DNA of 64,000 nt from Shewanella fodinae (GCF_014651955.1 NZ_BMXW01000003.1:135724-199723); one strand, 5' to 3'. Positions 28,550-38,639 are shown, counted from the stretch's first letter. Notes: generated by a model not told the origin, from the sequence alone. Numbers and translations: made by a program.

Positions 28550-30306
28550 CAGCGAGCCTCATCCCGAGCTTGTAGATCCTGCGACAAAGCCTGCGGACTT
28601 TCAGAGACATCCTCCACCAGCTTGGCGACTTCTTCGATAGTGGTTAAGCCCTGCTGCAGATAGTTCAACGCCGACGCCAGTATTGGGGTAAACAGGGGGC
28701 TCGCTTTAGCCGCCTCAGCAAATGCCTGCGGGTTACCCATCCGCATGGCATCAATCATGGCTTCGTCCAGTTCCAGCAGTTCAAATACACCGATACGACC
28801 GCGATAGCCAGTACCGGCACAGCTCTGGCACCCCGTGCCCACACGAAATGTGGCTTGACTGAAGTCCTGCTGGCTAACACTGGCTAACCAGGTGCGTTCC
28901 TGGGTAGTAGGTTGATAAGGTACGCCACAGTTTTTACACACCCGGCGTACCAGTCGCTGGGCAATAATGACCCGTAATGCGCTGGCCACTAAATAACTGG
29001 CGGCCCCCATATCCAGCAAGCGCAATGCGCTGGTAATCGCGTCGTTAGTATGTAGGGTGGACAGTACCAAGTGACCAGTCAGCGCCCCACGCAGACCGAT
29101 TTCCACGGTTTCGCGGTCACGCATTTCCCCCACCATGATGATATCCGGGTCCTGACGTAACGTGGTGCGCAGTACGTTGGAGAAATCGAGGCCAATCTTA
29201 TGGTTAACTTGTACCTGATTGATACGGGGCAACTGATATTCCACCGGATCTTCCACCGTGATGATCTTGCTCTCGGCTTTGTTCAGTTCGCTAAGAATAC
29301 CGTACAGCGTAGTGGTTTTACCGCTACCGGTCGGGCCGGTTACCAACAACATGCCATGGGGCCGTTTAATCTGCCGCCGTACTCGGTTAAGAATGTAAGA
29401 CGGCATCCCGGTTTCATTTAGCGTCAGCAGTCCAGCGGATTGATCTAACAGACGCATCACCACCGATTCACCGTGGTAAATGGGCATGGTGGACATACGC
29501 ACGTCGATTTGATGGCCCTTCACTTCGATATGAAAACGGCCATCCTGCGGCAAGCGTTTTTCGGAAATGTCCAGCCCGGCCATTAACTTAAGACGCAACA
29601 CCAGTGCCGAAGCAATGTTGACTTCCTTGAGCACAGTCTCTTGCAACAAGCCATCCACTCGCTGGCGGATACGCAGCGATTTATCGCCAGGCTCGATGTG
29701 AATATCCGATGCCCTAACTTGCACTGCATCTTCAAAAATGGTCTGTAACAATCTGACGACTGTGGTTTCATTGTCACTGTCGCCCTGGGTCAGACTGGCA
29801 AGGTCAAACTGCTCATCGGCGGCATATTCCTCTTCCAATCGCCCGGCCATCTCAGCTATATGGCCGGTAAGGCGATAGAGGTTATCAAAGGCATCAAATA
29901 GCTGTTGTTCCTTCACGACCACCAGCTCAAGTCGGCGCGGTGCCAGCAGCATTTCCAGTTCATCTAATGCCTGCAAATCTGCGGGATCGCTCATGGCGAC
30001 TTGCACACTGTCGTTACTAGCACTCACCACCAACGCCCGGAAACGGCGCGCCTGCGCTTCTGTCAGCAGGTTGACCACTTCGGCAGGGATCGCCCGGCGA
30101 CTGATATCGACCAAGGGAATATTCAACTGCTGCGACAAGAACTGCAGCAGTTGGTCCTCGGTAATGTAGGCCATATCAATCAGTGTTCGCCCGAGTTTAC
30201 GTCCGGTTTTTTTCTGCTCAGCCAGTGCATTGTGCAACTGCTGTTCTGAGATGATCTGTTCCTGAACCAACAGGTCACCAAGGCGCATTTTCAGCTTAGG
30301 CTTCAC
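28549..30306 (-). CDS. mshE: MSHA extension ATPase MshE, with c-di-GMP-binding N-domain
   Basis: 585 residues. The N-terminus has two consecutive MshEN motifs (RLGDLLVQEQIISEQQL at about 8-24 and KLGRTLIDMAYITEDQL at about 37-53), known in Vibrio and Pseudomonas homologues to bind cyclic di-GMP. The C-terminal GspE ATPase has Walker A GPTGSGKTTTL near 330, an Asp box near 355, Walker B near 395, His box and a CKNC / CQSC zinc site near 470-515. It powers pilus extension, so pilus activity is expected to rise with c-di-GMP. Confidence 0.95.
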   Translation of the reverse strand: MKPKLKMRLGDLLVQEQIISEQQLHNALAEQKKTGRKLGRTLIDMAYITEDQLLQFLSQQLNIPLVDISRRAIPAEVVNLLTEAQARRFRALVVSASNDSVQVAMSDPADLQALDELEMLLAPRRLELVVVKEQQLFDAFDNLYRLTGHIAEMAGRLEEEYAADEQFDLASLTQGDSDNETTVVRLLQTIFEDAVQVRASDIHIEPGDKSLRIRQRVDGLLQETVLKEVNIASALVLRLKLMAGLDISEKRLPQDGRFHIEVKGHQIDVRMSTMPIYHGESVVMRLLDQSAGLLTLNETGMPSYILNRVRRQIKRPHGMLLVTGPTGSGKTTTLYGILSELNKAESKIITVEDPVEYQLPRINQVQVNHKIGLDFSNVLRTTLRQDPDIIMVGEMRDRETVEIGLRGALTGHLVLSTLHTNDAITSALRLLDMGAASYLVASALRVIIAQRLVRRVCKNCGVPYQPTTQERTWLASVSQQDFSQATFRVGTGCQSCAGTGYRGRIGVFELLELDEAMIDAMRMGNPQAFAEAAKASPLFTPILASALNYLQQGLTTIEEVAKLVEDVSESPQALSQDLQARDEAR

Positions 30307-31502
30307 TGACGGTCTCCTATCTGGGCAATTCGGTTTTCAATATATGCTCGGGCATTCAATGACAGGTTATCTCGCTGCAGTGCCTGACGGTAAGACGCCA
30401 GTGCTGAGGGGTAGTCACCGGCAGCATCTTGCGCATGTGCCAACCCCATCCACCAGCGGCCATCGTCGGCAGCAGATGCAATCAACCGCTGGTAGCTCTG
30501 TTGTACCAAGGTCCAGTTGCTGTCTTGCTGTCCCAGTTTTGCCAGGGTCAGCCATTTATCGGTGGCCAACTCTGAGCCATCAGCAATATGTTGCAAACTA
30601 GCCTGCGCCGCAGCGGACTTGCCCTGCGCCAGTTGTACCCGCCCAAGCAGCAACCAGAACTGTTGCTGTGAGGGAAAATTATTTATCCCGAGTTGCAACA
30701 AAGCCGCAGCTTCGGTTAACTGTCCCGCGCCATAGTACAGCGCTGCTAACTGCTTACGCGCCGAATGCAAGGCCGGATAGAGTTCCAGCGCCCGTTGCAT
30801 TGCCGCCGCAGCCGCAGTGAAGTCGCCATTTTGCTGCGCATTCATTCCTGCCTGATATTGCCGCTGTGCCAGTTGCTCTGGCGTCAGTTTTACTTCGGAG
30901 ATCTCCATTTTGCCGGGGGGCTGTGCGGTTGCCATTTTGGGCGCTGGCTCTGGTTGCGCAACGGCTTGCTCAGGTGCAATTGCGCTCTTGGCATTAAATG
31001 ATGCGTTATTATTCACATCTTTAGCAGTTGTGTTATTAGATGTCTCAGCGTTAACAGCTGGTGCGTCTGCAGCGACTGTCACCGGCGTTGATACTGGTGA
31101 CGCAACCGCTAACTGCGGCGCTGATTCCTCGCCAGCATGTGTCGTAAGCTGCGGCTGCGGCGTGGTAACCTCAGGTGCAGCAGTGGGCAACGATACGGCT
31201 ACTTGATTGTCTGCGGTTTTAGGCATAGCGACAGTTGTTGAGGCCGAGGATGGCGCGGTTACTGTGTCAGTCTTTACGACTAAAGGCGCTTGAGTTGTGC
31301 CTGCCTCATGGTTGCGGTTGAATACCGACCAGCCATAAATGCCAGCGGCAACCAACAGTGCTCCAGCCAGTAATCCTAACAACAGCAGTTGCCAGGATGC
31401 CAAGCGCCGGGCCTGGGCCTGCGTATTCTGCGGCACACCAGACAAGGCATGCGGCTGTTGGCGCTGGTCGAGATCTTTCAGCATCTGATTGACAACGCTC
31501 AC
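30303..31502 (-). CDS. mshN: MSHA biogenesis protein MshN (TPR)
   Basis: 399 residues; GTG start overlapping the mshM stop (GTGA). A short cytosolic N-terminus (MSVVNQMLKDLDQR) leads to a membrane segment at about 35-60 and a Thr/Ala/Pro-rich linker (about 70-200). TPR repeats follow (about 215-395, for example AAAMQRALELYPALHSARKQ). Probably a periplasmic scaffold of the secretin or alignment complex. Confidence 0.88.
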   Translation of the reverse strand: MSVVNQMLKDLDQRQQPHALSGVPQNTQAQARRLASWQLLLLGLLAGALLVAAGIYGWSVFNRNHEAGTTQAPLVVKTDTVTAPSSASTTVAMPKTADNQVAVSLPTAAPEVTTPQPQLTTHAGEESAPQLAVASPVSTPVTVAADAPAVNAETSNNTTAKDVNNNASFNAKSAIAPEQAVAQPEPAPKMATAQPPGKMEISEVKLTPEQLAQRQYQAGMNAQQNGDFTAAAAAMQRALELYPALHSARKQLAALYYGAGQLTEAAALLQLGINNFPSQQQFWLLLGRVQLAQGKSAAAQASLQHIADGSELATDKWLTLAKLGQQDSNWTLVQQSYQRLIASAADDGRWWMGLAHAQDAAGDYPSALASYRQALQRDNLSLNARAYIENRIAQIGDRQ

Positions 31503-32398
31503 CAGAATACTCCTTTAAAATATGTCGCCGCAGCCACGAGAAGAAGTAACAATGAACCCGCCCATAGCCAGCGAAAGCTGGCAAGCGGTGACGCATCTTC
31601 GGTATCGGCAACCGCTGCCTGCAACTGTTTATTCGTCACCGTGGCAAGTCCCGCACCATAGCTCAGCAACAACGCTTTATGGGCAAGAATGTTAATCAGT
31701 CGTGGAATGCCGCGTGACGACTTCGCCAACTTTTTCACGGCGGCGGCACTGAACAGTGGCACACCGTGATAACCCGATACCGCCAAACGGTGTCGTAGAT
31801 ATGCCCCGACCTCAGCGCTGCGCAGCGGCCGCAACTGATAACTAAAGGTGATGCGCTGCCGCAGTTGGCGAAATCGCTCTTGTGCCAAGCGCTGATCCAG
31901 TTCTGGCTGTCCAAACAACACCACTTGCACCAACTTGCGCTGTTCAGTTTCCAGATTAGTAAACAACCGCAATGCTTCTAGGCTGTCATCGGGCAACGCC
32001 TGCGCTTCATCCAGCACCAGCACAATCTGCTTACCCTGAGCACTCAGCGTTAGCAATTGCTGCTGGATAAGCCCAGTCAAATGCTGCTGATCTCGCACTG
32101 ACTCCAGCAAAATACCCAGCTCCTGTGCAACAGCCGCTCGCAGCTCTGCAGGTGTCAGATAGGGATTCGGCAACCAGGCACAGACAAACTGCTCTGACAG
32201 TTCATTAAGCAGTTTACGGCAGATAAGCGTCTTGCCAGTGCCGACTTCACCAGTGACTTTGATAAAACCTTCGCCAGTTTGTAAAGCGACCTGCAGCACT
32301 TGCAACGCCTCCACATGGGGCGGCAATCCGAAAAAAAATTCAGTGTTCGGCGTCAATGCAAACGGCATGCTGCGCATACCAAAGTGCTGCAGATACAT
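31499..32398 (-). CDS. mshM: MSHA ATPase MshM (ExeA/AAA family)
   Basis: 299 residues. Walker A GEVGTGKTLICRKL at about 50, Walker B IVLVLDEAQALP near 125, sensor residues near 165, then a C-terminal membrane segment (about 275-295). The family includes ExeA, which helps to place the secretin through peptidoglycan. It lies between mshL and mshN, with a 15-base gap after mshL. Confidence 0.9.
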   Translation of the reverse strand: MYLQHFGMRSMPFALTPNTEFFFGLPPHVEALQVLQVALQTGEGFIKVTGEVGTGKTLICRKLLNELSEQFVCAWLPNPYLTPAELRAAVAQELGILLESVRDQQHLTGLIQQQLLTLSAQGKQIVLVLDEAQALPDDSLEALRLFTNLETEQRKLVQVVLFGQPELDQRLAQERFRQLRQRITFSYQLRPLRSAEVGAYLRHRLAVSGYHGVPLFSAAAVKKLAKSSRGIPRLINILAHKALLLSYGAGLATVTNKQLQAAVADTEDASPLASFRWLWAGSLLLLLVAAATYFKGVFW

Positions 32399-32413
32399 GG
32401 CACCTCTGGTGTA

Positions 32414-34105
32414 TTAGTTACTCTGCGGATACCAACGATCCAGCAGTGATTGTGAGCGTTTCAATTCCTGTGTCCAAGTATCGCCTTCCACGACTGTCGG
32501 CTTCAGCAGGATAACCAGCTCGGTTTTCTGCACCGCTTTCACTTTGTTAGTGAAAAGTTGTCCTAAAAGGGGCACATCGCCCAGTAACGGCACTTTCGAC
32601 ACCTGCTCGGATGTATCACTTTTCATCAGTCCACCAATCACCACTACATCGCCGGATCTAGCGCGGATAACCGTATCAGACTCACGAATTTCGCTTTGAG
32701 CAAGCGGAACATCAATGGTATCTGCCCCTACTTGAATGGACTTTTGCTGATCCTGAACATTGGTGACGGATGGATGTACATGCAGTAGCACATTACCGAC
32801 ATCATCAATCTGCGGCGTCACATCCAGCGCAATGCCTGAGAAAAACGGCGTTAACTGCACGTCTGGAGTGGTTGTTGAGGTGGCGGAACTGGCAACCGTG
32901 GTAGAAGATACATTGGTGACGTAATATTCGTCAGTACCCACTTTAATCACCGCCTTTTGATTATTGGAGGCGGTAACTCGGGGGCTGGATAACACATCCA
33001 CATCCCCCTGTGTATCGAGCAAGCTGATCAGCGCCGAGAAATCGGACCCAGTTAATGCCAGAGAGGTCACGCCGCCCAACGACTGGCTGATAGTGTTACC
33101 GATCTGTCCTGGGCTGGTATTGAAGCGTACCTGGGTGTTACCGTGCGCTAAAGCACTGCCGAGCACATCTTGCCACTGGATACCTTGTTGGTAACCGTCC
33201 GACAGACGCACTTCCAGAATCTTGGCTTCCAGAATCACTTGGCGCTGCAGATGATCTTCCGATTGTTTAAGGAAGTTGTGGATCTGTCGCAATTCATCTG
33301 GGTAAGCTCGCACCGTTACCAATCCCGCCTGCGGGCTGACAACGACACTGCGGCCATCACCTGACTTACCGATAATCGCTTCCAGGGTTTTCTGCAACTG
33401 CGCCCAAAAATCCGTTTTAGTTTTAGAACTGATAAACGTGCCGTTGGATGTATTGTTCTGGTTATTGTTATAACCGCCGTTGTTATTACCCGAATTGCTG
33501 CCAGAACTGTTACCGTTACTGCCAAACATATTATTGTTATTGGAATTACGGTTGTTATTATTGTTGTTGCTATCACTAATGCGGCCAGAACTGACCGAAG
33601 TCAGCGACAAGCCGACCCGTTCCATATCCAAATAATTCATCGGGAAGGTTTCGGTGCGCATCCCCGCAGGATACACCCGTAAAACTTTACCATCGCGACT
33701 GATTTCATAGCCGTAGATATCCTGCACCACTTTCAGTACTTCGCTGAGCGTCACTCCTTTCAACGATAGCGAAATCGTACCGCTGACATTAGGATGCACC
33801 GCAACACTGAGCGGTGTACCTTCAACCAAGCTAGCAAAAAATACCTTGGCATCGACATCGTGCGCAGCCACGTTAAAACGACGTTCAGCCGCCACTGGCG
33901 CTGCAAGGCCGCCAAGCAAATTATTGCCGGTCAATTCCTGCTGGAGCTGCTGCGGCAAAGGTGCTGCTGGGGGCACAGATTTAGCGGTAGCGGGTTGTAA
34001 CGAGTCCCGCAGAGCCGAGCGTGAAGCTTCTGGCGCCTGACGCGTGGTCTGGCAAGCCACCAGCGTTACAGCAAGCAAAGGCGCAATAAAAATAAGTTTG
34101 CTCAT
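32414..34105 (-). CDS. mshL: MSHA outer-membrane secretin MshL
   Basis: 563 residues; lipoprotein signal ending LVACQ. Contains an STN/secretin N domain (about 80-145), a striking Asn/Ser/Gly-rich linker (about 176-225) and a C-terminal secretin domain with VVIGGLMKSDTSEQ and the GDVPLLGQLF motif near 510-530. It forms the outer-membrane pore through which the pilus leaves. The Asn-rich linker is encoded by runs of AAC/AAT and is likely flexible and length-variable. Confidence 0.93.
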   Translation of the reverse strand: MSKLIFIAPLLAVTLVACQTTRQAPEASRSALRDSLQPATAKSVPPAAPLPQQLQQELTGNNLLGGLAAPVAAERRFNVAAHDVDAKVFFASLVEGTPLSVAVHPNVSGTISLSLKGVTLSEVLKVVQDIYGYEISRDGKVLRVYPAGMRTETFPMNYLDMERVGLSLTSVSSGRISDSNNNNNNRNSNNNNMFGSNGNSSGSNSGNNNGGYNNNQNNTSNGTFISSKTKTDFWAQLQKTLEAIIGKSGDGRSVVVSPQAGLVTVRAYPDELRQIHNFLKQSEDHLQRQVILEAKILEVRLSDGYQQGIQWQDVLGSALAHGNTQVRFNTSPGQIGNTISQSLGGVTSLALTGSDFSALISLLDTQGDVDVLSSPRVTASNNQKAVIKVGTDEYYVTNVSSTTVASSATSTTTPDVQLTPFFSGIALDVTPQIDDVGNVLLHVHPSVTNVQDQQKSIQVGADTIDVPLAQSEIRESDTVIRARSGDVVVIGGLMKSDTSEQVSKVPLLGDVPLLGQLFTNKVKAVQKTELVILLKPTVVEGDTWTQELKRSQSLLDRWYPQSN

Positions 34106-34108
34106 GCG

Positions 34109-34438
34109 TTATCTCTTCTTATTTGGCTCGGTTATTTTTTCGAACAGACGCAACCTACGGCCATCTGCCAGTACCACTTCATTGGCCCCAATATGGCGGA
34201 TTGCCGTACCCTGCAATCGCTCGCCAGCGCGATATAACTGATTATTAATAATGGCGTTAGCACCTGTGGGCCCTTGAATAATACTGTTCAACACCAGCGG
34301 GGCGTCAGCGTCCTTACGGTTAGCATCCACGGCTACCATACCGGCAGGTGGCATAGTGGGGTCACGCAAACTGGTCGCGTAACTAGGCGCTGGCAGCATT
34401 AACAACACCAGCACAACAACATTAATGAGATGCCACAC
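34109..34438 (-). CDS. mshK: MSHA biogenesis protein MshK
   Basis: 109 residues; GTG start inside the mshJ end (17-base overlap). A signal peptide (about 1-22) is followed by a small periplasmic domain with the motif LVLNSIIQGPTGANAIINNQ, similar to PilP/GspC-type connectors. It lies 3 bases from mshL; probably links the inner-membrane alignment complex to the secretin. Confidence 0.85.
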   Translation of the reverse strand: MWHLINVVVLVLLMLPAPSYATSLRDPTMPPAGMVAVDANRKDADAPLVLNSIIQGPTGANAIINNQLYRAGERLQGTAIRHIGANEVVLADGRRLRLFEKITEPNKKR

Positions 34439-35084
34439 TGATAAAATCCTTATTAATGCTGACGGTGTATAACGCCAGTTTAATGCTGGCTTCGGGGAAC
34501 TGCTGCACTTGGTAATCCAGACTTTGCCAATACAGTTTCTCCGGCATGTTTTCTACCGTACGGATAAATTTCAATACTGAAAAATAGTCACCCTTAAATG
34601 TCAGGCTAATGCCATGGCTATAGAGGTTCATCTGGCCCTGGCTATCGCTCTTATCCCCCACCACTAACAGCGGCGTTGGCGCAATGGAGTGAAATTCTTG
34701 TAACTTTACCCCGGGACTCTGTCGCAGCAGTTTGGTCAGTAACGCTGGCATCCGCTCGGCAGGGATGAGATCAACGGTCTCGCTGTTCAGCTGCTGATCC
34801 AGCAGCGCAATCTGTTGCTGCAAGATGTCAATCTGCTTGAGTAATGACTGATTAGGATCCTGCGCTAACCGTTGCTGCAACAAGGCAATCTGTTCACTAT
34901 TGCCTTTGCTTAGATTTTCAGCAGATTGCAGCTGTTGCTGCTGACGCTGATACTGCAACCATACGGACTCTAGCGGCAGGTACAGCAACACAGCGACCAG
35001 CAGCCAACAAACACCGGCCACCATTACCCGCTCACGCCGGGATAATTGGTCAAATTTCGCCGCAACATTACCGAAAGCACTCAT
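34422..35084 (-). CDS. mshJ: MSHA biogenesis protein MshJ (PilO-like)
   Basis: 220 residues: one membrane segment at about 23-40, a Gln-rich coiled coil (about 45-110) and a ferredoxin-like C-terminal domain. The layout matches PilO, the inner-membrane alignment protein. Overlaps the previous gene by 4 bases. Confidence 0.88.
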   Translation of the reverse strand: MSAFGNVAAKFDQLSRRERVMVAGVCWLLVAVLLYLPLESVWLQYQRQQQQLQSAENLSKGNSEQIALLQQRLAQDPNQSLLKQIDILQQQIALLDQQLNSETVDLIPAERMPALLTKLLRQSPGVKLQEFHSIAPTPLLVVGDKSDSQGQMNLYSHGISLTFKGDYFSVLKFIRTVENMPEKLYWQSLDYQVQQFPEASIKLALYTVSINKDFISVASH

Positions 35085-35683
35085 TGTTTTTCTGCCTCCG
35101 GGGCCGCCGTGGTCAGCCGAAATGCCAGCGGTGGTTGCTCCCCGCGATTCATGGTCATAGAAGCGAACGCCTTGCCTTTAAAACTGTCGGTATCCCCCAG
35201 ACGCACGACCCAATTCGGGATATTTTCCGGTTTCAGGGTATAGCCCTCAAACAATAAGCTTTCAGGTGCTAAACGGATATGGGATAACCAGACACTGCCA
35301 TCCGCTACTGCGGCTAATTCCTGCAACATGTTGGTAAATCCAGAAGACTTGAACTGCTCGCGTTTGGTCAATTCATTCAGCAACAACGTTTTTAACTGCT
35401 GCTCCTGAGTCATTTGGCTCACTTTTGCCTGTAGTGTCACCGCCGGCTGATGTTTAGCCAACGCCTGTTGTAAGCTGTCTTTTTGCTGTTCCAGCACGTT
35501 ATTCTGTTGTTGCACGGTTTGCAGTCGCTGGTTGATTTGCTGCTGTTGCCACCAGATGGAAATCAAGATCCCGCCGCCCAACAATAGCAGTACCAGCGAT
35601 ATTATTATGGTTCTGGCAAAGCTCAACCGCAGTTTTGCGGGCAGTAATTCTGCACTAAATAGATTGACTCGGGTTTTACTCAT
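35081..35683 (-). CDS. MSHA biogenesis protein MshI2 (PilN-like)
   Basis: 200 residues starting MSKTRVNLFSAELLP, the family-typical cytosolic N-terminal motif (the equivalent of INLLPWR in PilN), then a membrane segment (about 25-45), a Gln-rich coiled coil and a ferredoxin-like domain. ATG 35683 overlaps the stop of the upstream PilM-like gene by 4 bases; the longer frame from 35701 would lie inside that gene. Confidence 0.87.
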   Translation of the reverse strand: MSKTRVNLFSAELLPAKLRLSFARTIIISLVLLLLGGGILISIWWQQQQINQRLQTVQQQNNVLEQQKDSLQQALAKHQPAVTLQAKVSQMTQEQQLKTLLLNELTKREQFKSSGFTNMLQELAAVADGSVWLSHIRLAPESLLFEGYTLKPENIPNWVVRLGDTDSFKGKAFASMTMNRGEQPPLAFRLTTAAPEAEKQ

Positions 35684-36531
35684 GCGCCACCCCGTTGCCA
35701 TTCGCTAAAGGCTAACTCCGCCATTTTGGCACCGACTTGGTCACAGTCAACAACCTTTACCGGCTGATTAAAATTAACGGCTACCGCTTTGGCCAGTGCG
35801 TCAGTTTCCCCTTGTACCAACAAATCAATGCTAGCGACCGGTGGTTGTCGCAGTTGGCTTTCAAAGAAATCCATCGAACGCTGGATCTCTAGGCTCAGGT
35901 TATCTGCCACCCCCAAACGCAATGCCTCAACACCGACTGTATCCAGTTCACGAAAACCACGAATACGCCGGTGCATGCAAAGTTCTCCGCCCCGCACCAC
36001 GGTCAGCAAGACTTCTTCCCCAGGGACATGACTGATAACCAGTCTTGCATGTGATTCATCGGCAAACAGGTTAGTTGGCATCAGCTCTTCGACAGAGATA
36101 CCGGCAAAGTTCATACCCGCGGCATCGGCACTTTGTACGATAGTGGTCAACTCGGTTTTATCGGTGATCACCACTTGCAACTTGTTGCTGTTAGCGAGTG
36201 GCGACTCAAAATAATCCAGATGGATGTTCTGTGGCGGCATTGCCACCATATCTTTAACAGACCAGAGCAGCGCTTGAGGGATTTCTTCTGGTGGCACGGC
36301 GGGTTTATCGGCAATAACCAGTTGATAATATGTCGGGCAGAGGACCAACTGCAGGGCTGCTGGCCCGAGTTCAGCTGCAAGCGAGTGAAACAGTGACGAC
36401 CAATTTTGGCTGTGAGGGTAACAAGCGCTATACGGAGCAGTAGCAGTTCCTGAGCGGTATACCCACAACGCTTCGGTTCCCAGAAAAATCCCGGTGGGCG
36501 CAGCCGCCTGGCGAGGTTTTATAAAAGGCAT
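35680..36531 (-). CDS. mshI: MSHA biogenesis protein MshI (PilM-like)
   Basis: About 283 residues of an actin-like, PilM-type cytosolic protein (GIFLGTEALWVYRSG near the start; ISVEELMPTNLF mid-protein). It should bind the N-terminal peptide of the PilN-like partner. First gene of the pilus cluster. The start is unsure: ATG 36531, ATG 36555 and GTG 36573 are in frame and none has a good ribosome-binding site; 36531 gives the usual short N-terminus. Confidence 0.85.
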   Translation of the reverse strand: MPFIKPRQAAAPTGIFLGTEALWVYRSGTATAPYSACYPHSQNWSSLFHSLAAELGPAALQLVLCPTYYQLVIADKPAVPPEEIPQALLWSVKDMVAMPPQNIHLDYFESPLANSNKLQVVITDKTELTTIVQSADAAGMNFAGISVEELMPTNLFADESHARLVISHVPGEEVLLTVVRGGELCMHRRIRGFRELDTVGVEALRLGVADNLSLEIQRSMDFFESQLRQPPVASIDLLVQGETDALAKAVAVNFNQPVKVVDCDQVGAKMAELAFSEWQRGGA

Positions 36532-36731
36532 TTTTAGTAGTCGTTTATTTGCCATATCAACAATCGGTTCCACATTCTGTAAAAATCGCTTTGCGGGACT
36601 TAAATTTCTGGTTCAATGCGATTTGACGGCGTCAATAAAATGTCACAGCGTTGCCATTCTACACACTAATTTTTTCATTTTATAAGGAATATTTACGTAA
36701 ACCCTGCGACAGCGCAAGCCCAGCGAAATAT

Positions 36732-38639
36732 TTAGGTCCCAGAAGCAATTTCTGGATCAGCAAACCAAGGGCCCTGCGCCGCGCAAACACCCAACACCCG
36801 CAACGTCTGCCACTCTTCAAACTGTTCAACCCCTTCAGCAATCACTTCTACATCGGTTTGATGCAAACCACCCAATAAACTGCGGATAAAGAGCTGATTT
36901 TCCGCACGCAGGTGAATCTGTTTGATCAGCGAACGATGTAACTTCAGCAAAGCGAACCGACCTTCAGTGATGTACTGGCTGCTAACCACTTGCAGCCCTA
37001 CATGATCGACGCATAAACGCGCCCCCATTTTGCGGATCAGACGCAGCTTAGGCTGCAACTCCTGTTGGCAACCGCTGGCAACCGCCTCATCTACTTCAAA
37101 GATCAGTCGCGGGGCCAAATCCCGATGTTCTAACAACAGGGTGCGCAACCACCGCATAAAATCGTTGTTCATCAGCGTATCTTCCGAGAGATTGACGCTA
37201 AAAACCGCATCTGGTTTGGCGTTGGGTAACAACTCATAGACCACTCGCTCTAGCGTCTGCCGCTCAATCTGCGGCAGCAGACCGCATTTTGCCGCCATTG
37301 GCAAAAATAGCGTCGCTCGCACTAATGTGCCATTCGGCTCTTTGGCTCGGGTAAAAATCTCCTGATGGTGCAACTTGCCGTCAGCATCAAAAACCGGTTG
37401 TGCAAACGCCACAAAGCGTCGCTGCGCTAGCGCCAGTTCCAAGAAGCTACGCCAGCGCACGGAACCGCGAGCAAATTCGGCATCAACGGCACCTTTGTCA
37501 TACATAAACCAGGAGTTAACTCCCTGAATTTGGGCGACTCTGAGCGCCATTTCGGCTTCTTCTAGCAACTGCTGCTGGTTATCGCCGAGCTTGAAATATG
37601 CGCCACCAAGATGACAACTGTTACTACGGTTTGCTAACTCGTGTGGCAGCAGGTTGGCACACAGCTTGATCAATTTGGCCGCTAACTGCTCCGCTTCTGC
37701 CAAACTGATCTGCGTCACCACAATAGCCAGTTGATTGTAGCTGCGACGGGCAAACACACTGTTAGCCTGATGATGTAATAACCGACTGATGTGGGCCACA
37801 TTGAGGTTGAGATAATCGCCCATCTGGTCTTGACCACCGAGTGGTTCCAGCTCTTCAAACTCCAGCAACAGTATTACGCCATGCGCCATCATGCCTTGTG
37901 CGTTACTTAACGCATTAAGACGGTTGTCTAAAAACAGGCGATTACCGATGTGGGTTTCGTGATCAAGAAAAGTATTACTGCGAATAAAGTTATCAAAGCG
38001 AGCGCGCTCTTTGCGGGCATCAGCCAGTTCGTCCAGAATCTTACTCAATGCCCGATTAATAAAGCGTGGATGGCTGACACTTCGGAGGTTTCGGGCTTGC
38101 GAATAGCGACCTTTGAGGATCAATCGACAACGTTCGGCAACCGTTTCCATACCTTGCAACTGTTGTGAGAACCAAAGATATCCGAGTCGTACCAGCGTGA
38201 GGACAACCAATAGTGTTATCAGCAATAACCACCAATCACTGACCGAGAGAGAATAATGATACAGCGGCGAGCGCAACCGCAACTCGGCATAAATGTTACG
38301 CTTATCATCCAACAACAGCCGAATGCTGCGCTGAGCGTCATCAGCATGGACACCCAGAAATTGCTGCAGCAGTTGCGTCCCTTGCCATATCCGCACTTCG
38401 GAGACATCGGCAAGCGCTAACAAAGGTGGCAACCAGTTGTCGCTCAGGGTCGTTAATTGACCGTCCCGATAATGTTGCAGCAACTGCTGCTGTAGAATAG
38501 TTATCTGTTGTTGTTGCTGCTGACTGGCAATGCGCCAGTAACCCGCAAAAATAAAGACCGAACCGATAAGCAACAGCGCCAGCACTGACCACAACCAGAA
38601 ACGGGTCAGTCGGGTTGTCAGCAAACGGGGAAGATTCAT
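36732..38639 (-). CDS. csrD: CsrD/MshH: degenerate GGDEF-EAL regulator of CsrB-type sRNA decay
   Basis: 635 residues: membrane segment (about 12-35), periplasmic loop, second membrane segment (about 130-155), HAMP-like linker, GGDEF domain (about 215-370) and EAL domain (about 395-625). Both active sites are degenerate: the GGDEF position reads RSYNQ (about 297) and the EAL position reads EIF (about 426). This fits CsrD, which does not make or cut c-di-GMP but directs RNase E to CsrB/CsrC RNAs. It lies directly upstream of the MSHA genes. ATG 38639 has AGGA 10 bases upstream. Confidence 0.88.
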   Translation of the reverse strand: MNLPRLLTTRLTRFWLWSVLALLLIGSVFIFAGYWRIASQQQQQQITILQQQLLQHYRDGQLTTLSDNWLPPLLALADVSEVRIWQGTQLLQQFLGVHADDAQRSIRLLLDDKRNIYAELRLRSPLYHYSLSVSDWWLLLITLLVVLTLVRLGYLWFSQQLQGMETVAERCRLILKGRYSQARNLRSVSHPRFINRALSKILDELADARKERARFDNFIRSNTFLDHETHIGNRLFLDNRLNALSNAQGMMAHGVILLLEFEELEPLGGQDQMGDYLNLNVAHISRLLHHQANSVFARRSYNQLAIVVTQISLAEAEQLAAKLIKLCANLLPHELANRSNSCHLGGAYFKLGDNQQQLLEEAEMALRVAQIQGVNSWFMYDKGAVDAEFARGSVRWRSFLELALAQRRFVAFAQPVFDADGKLHHQEIFTRAKEPNGTLVRATLFLPMAAKCGLLPQIERQTLERVVYELLPNAKPDAVFSVNLSEDTLMNNDFMRWLRTLLLEHRDLAPRLIFEVDEAVASGCQQELQPKLRLIRKMGARLCVDHVGLQVVSSQYITEGRFALLKLHRSLIKQIHLRAENQLFIRSLLGGLHQTDVEVIAEGVEQFEEWQTLRVLGVCAAQGPWFADPEIASGT

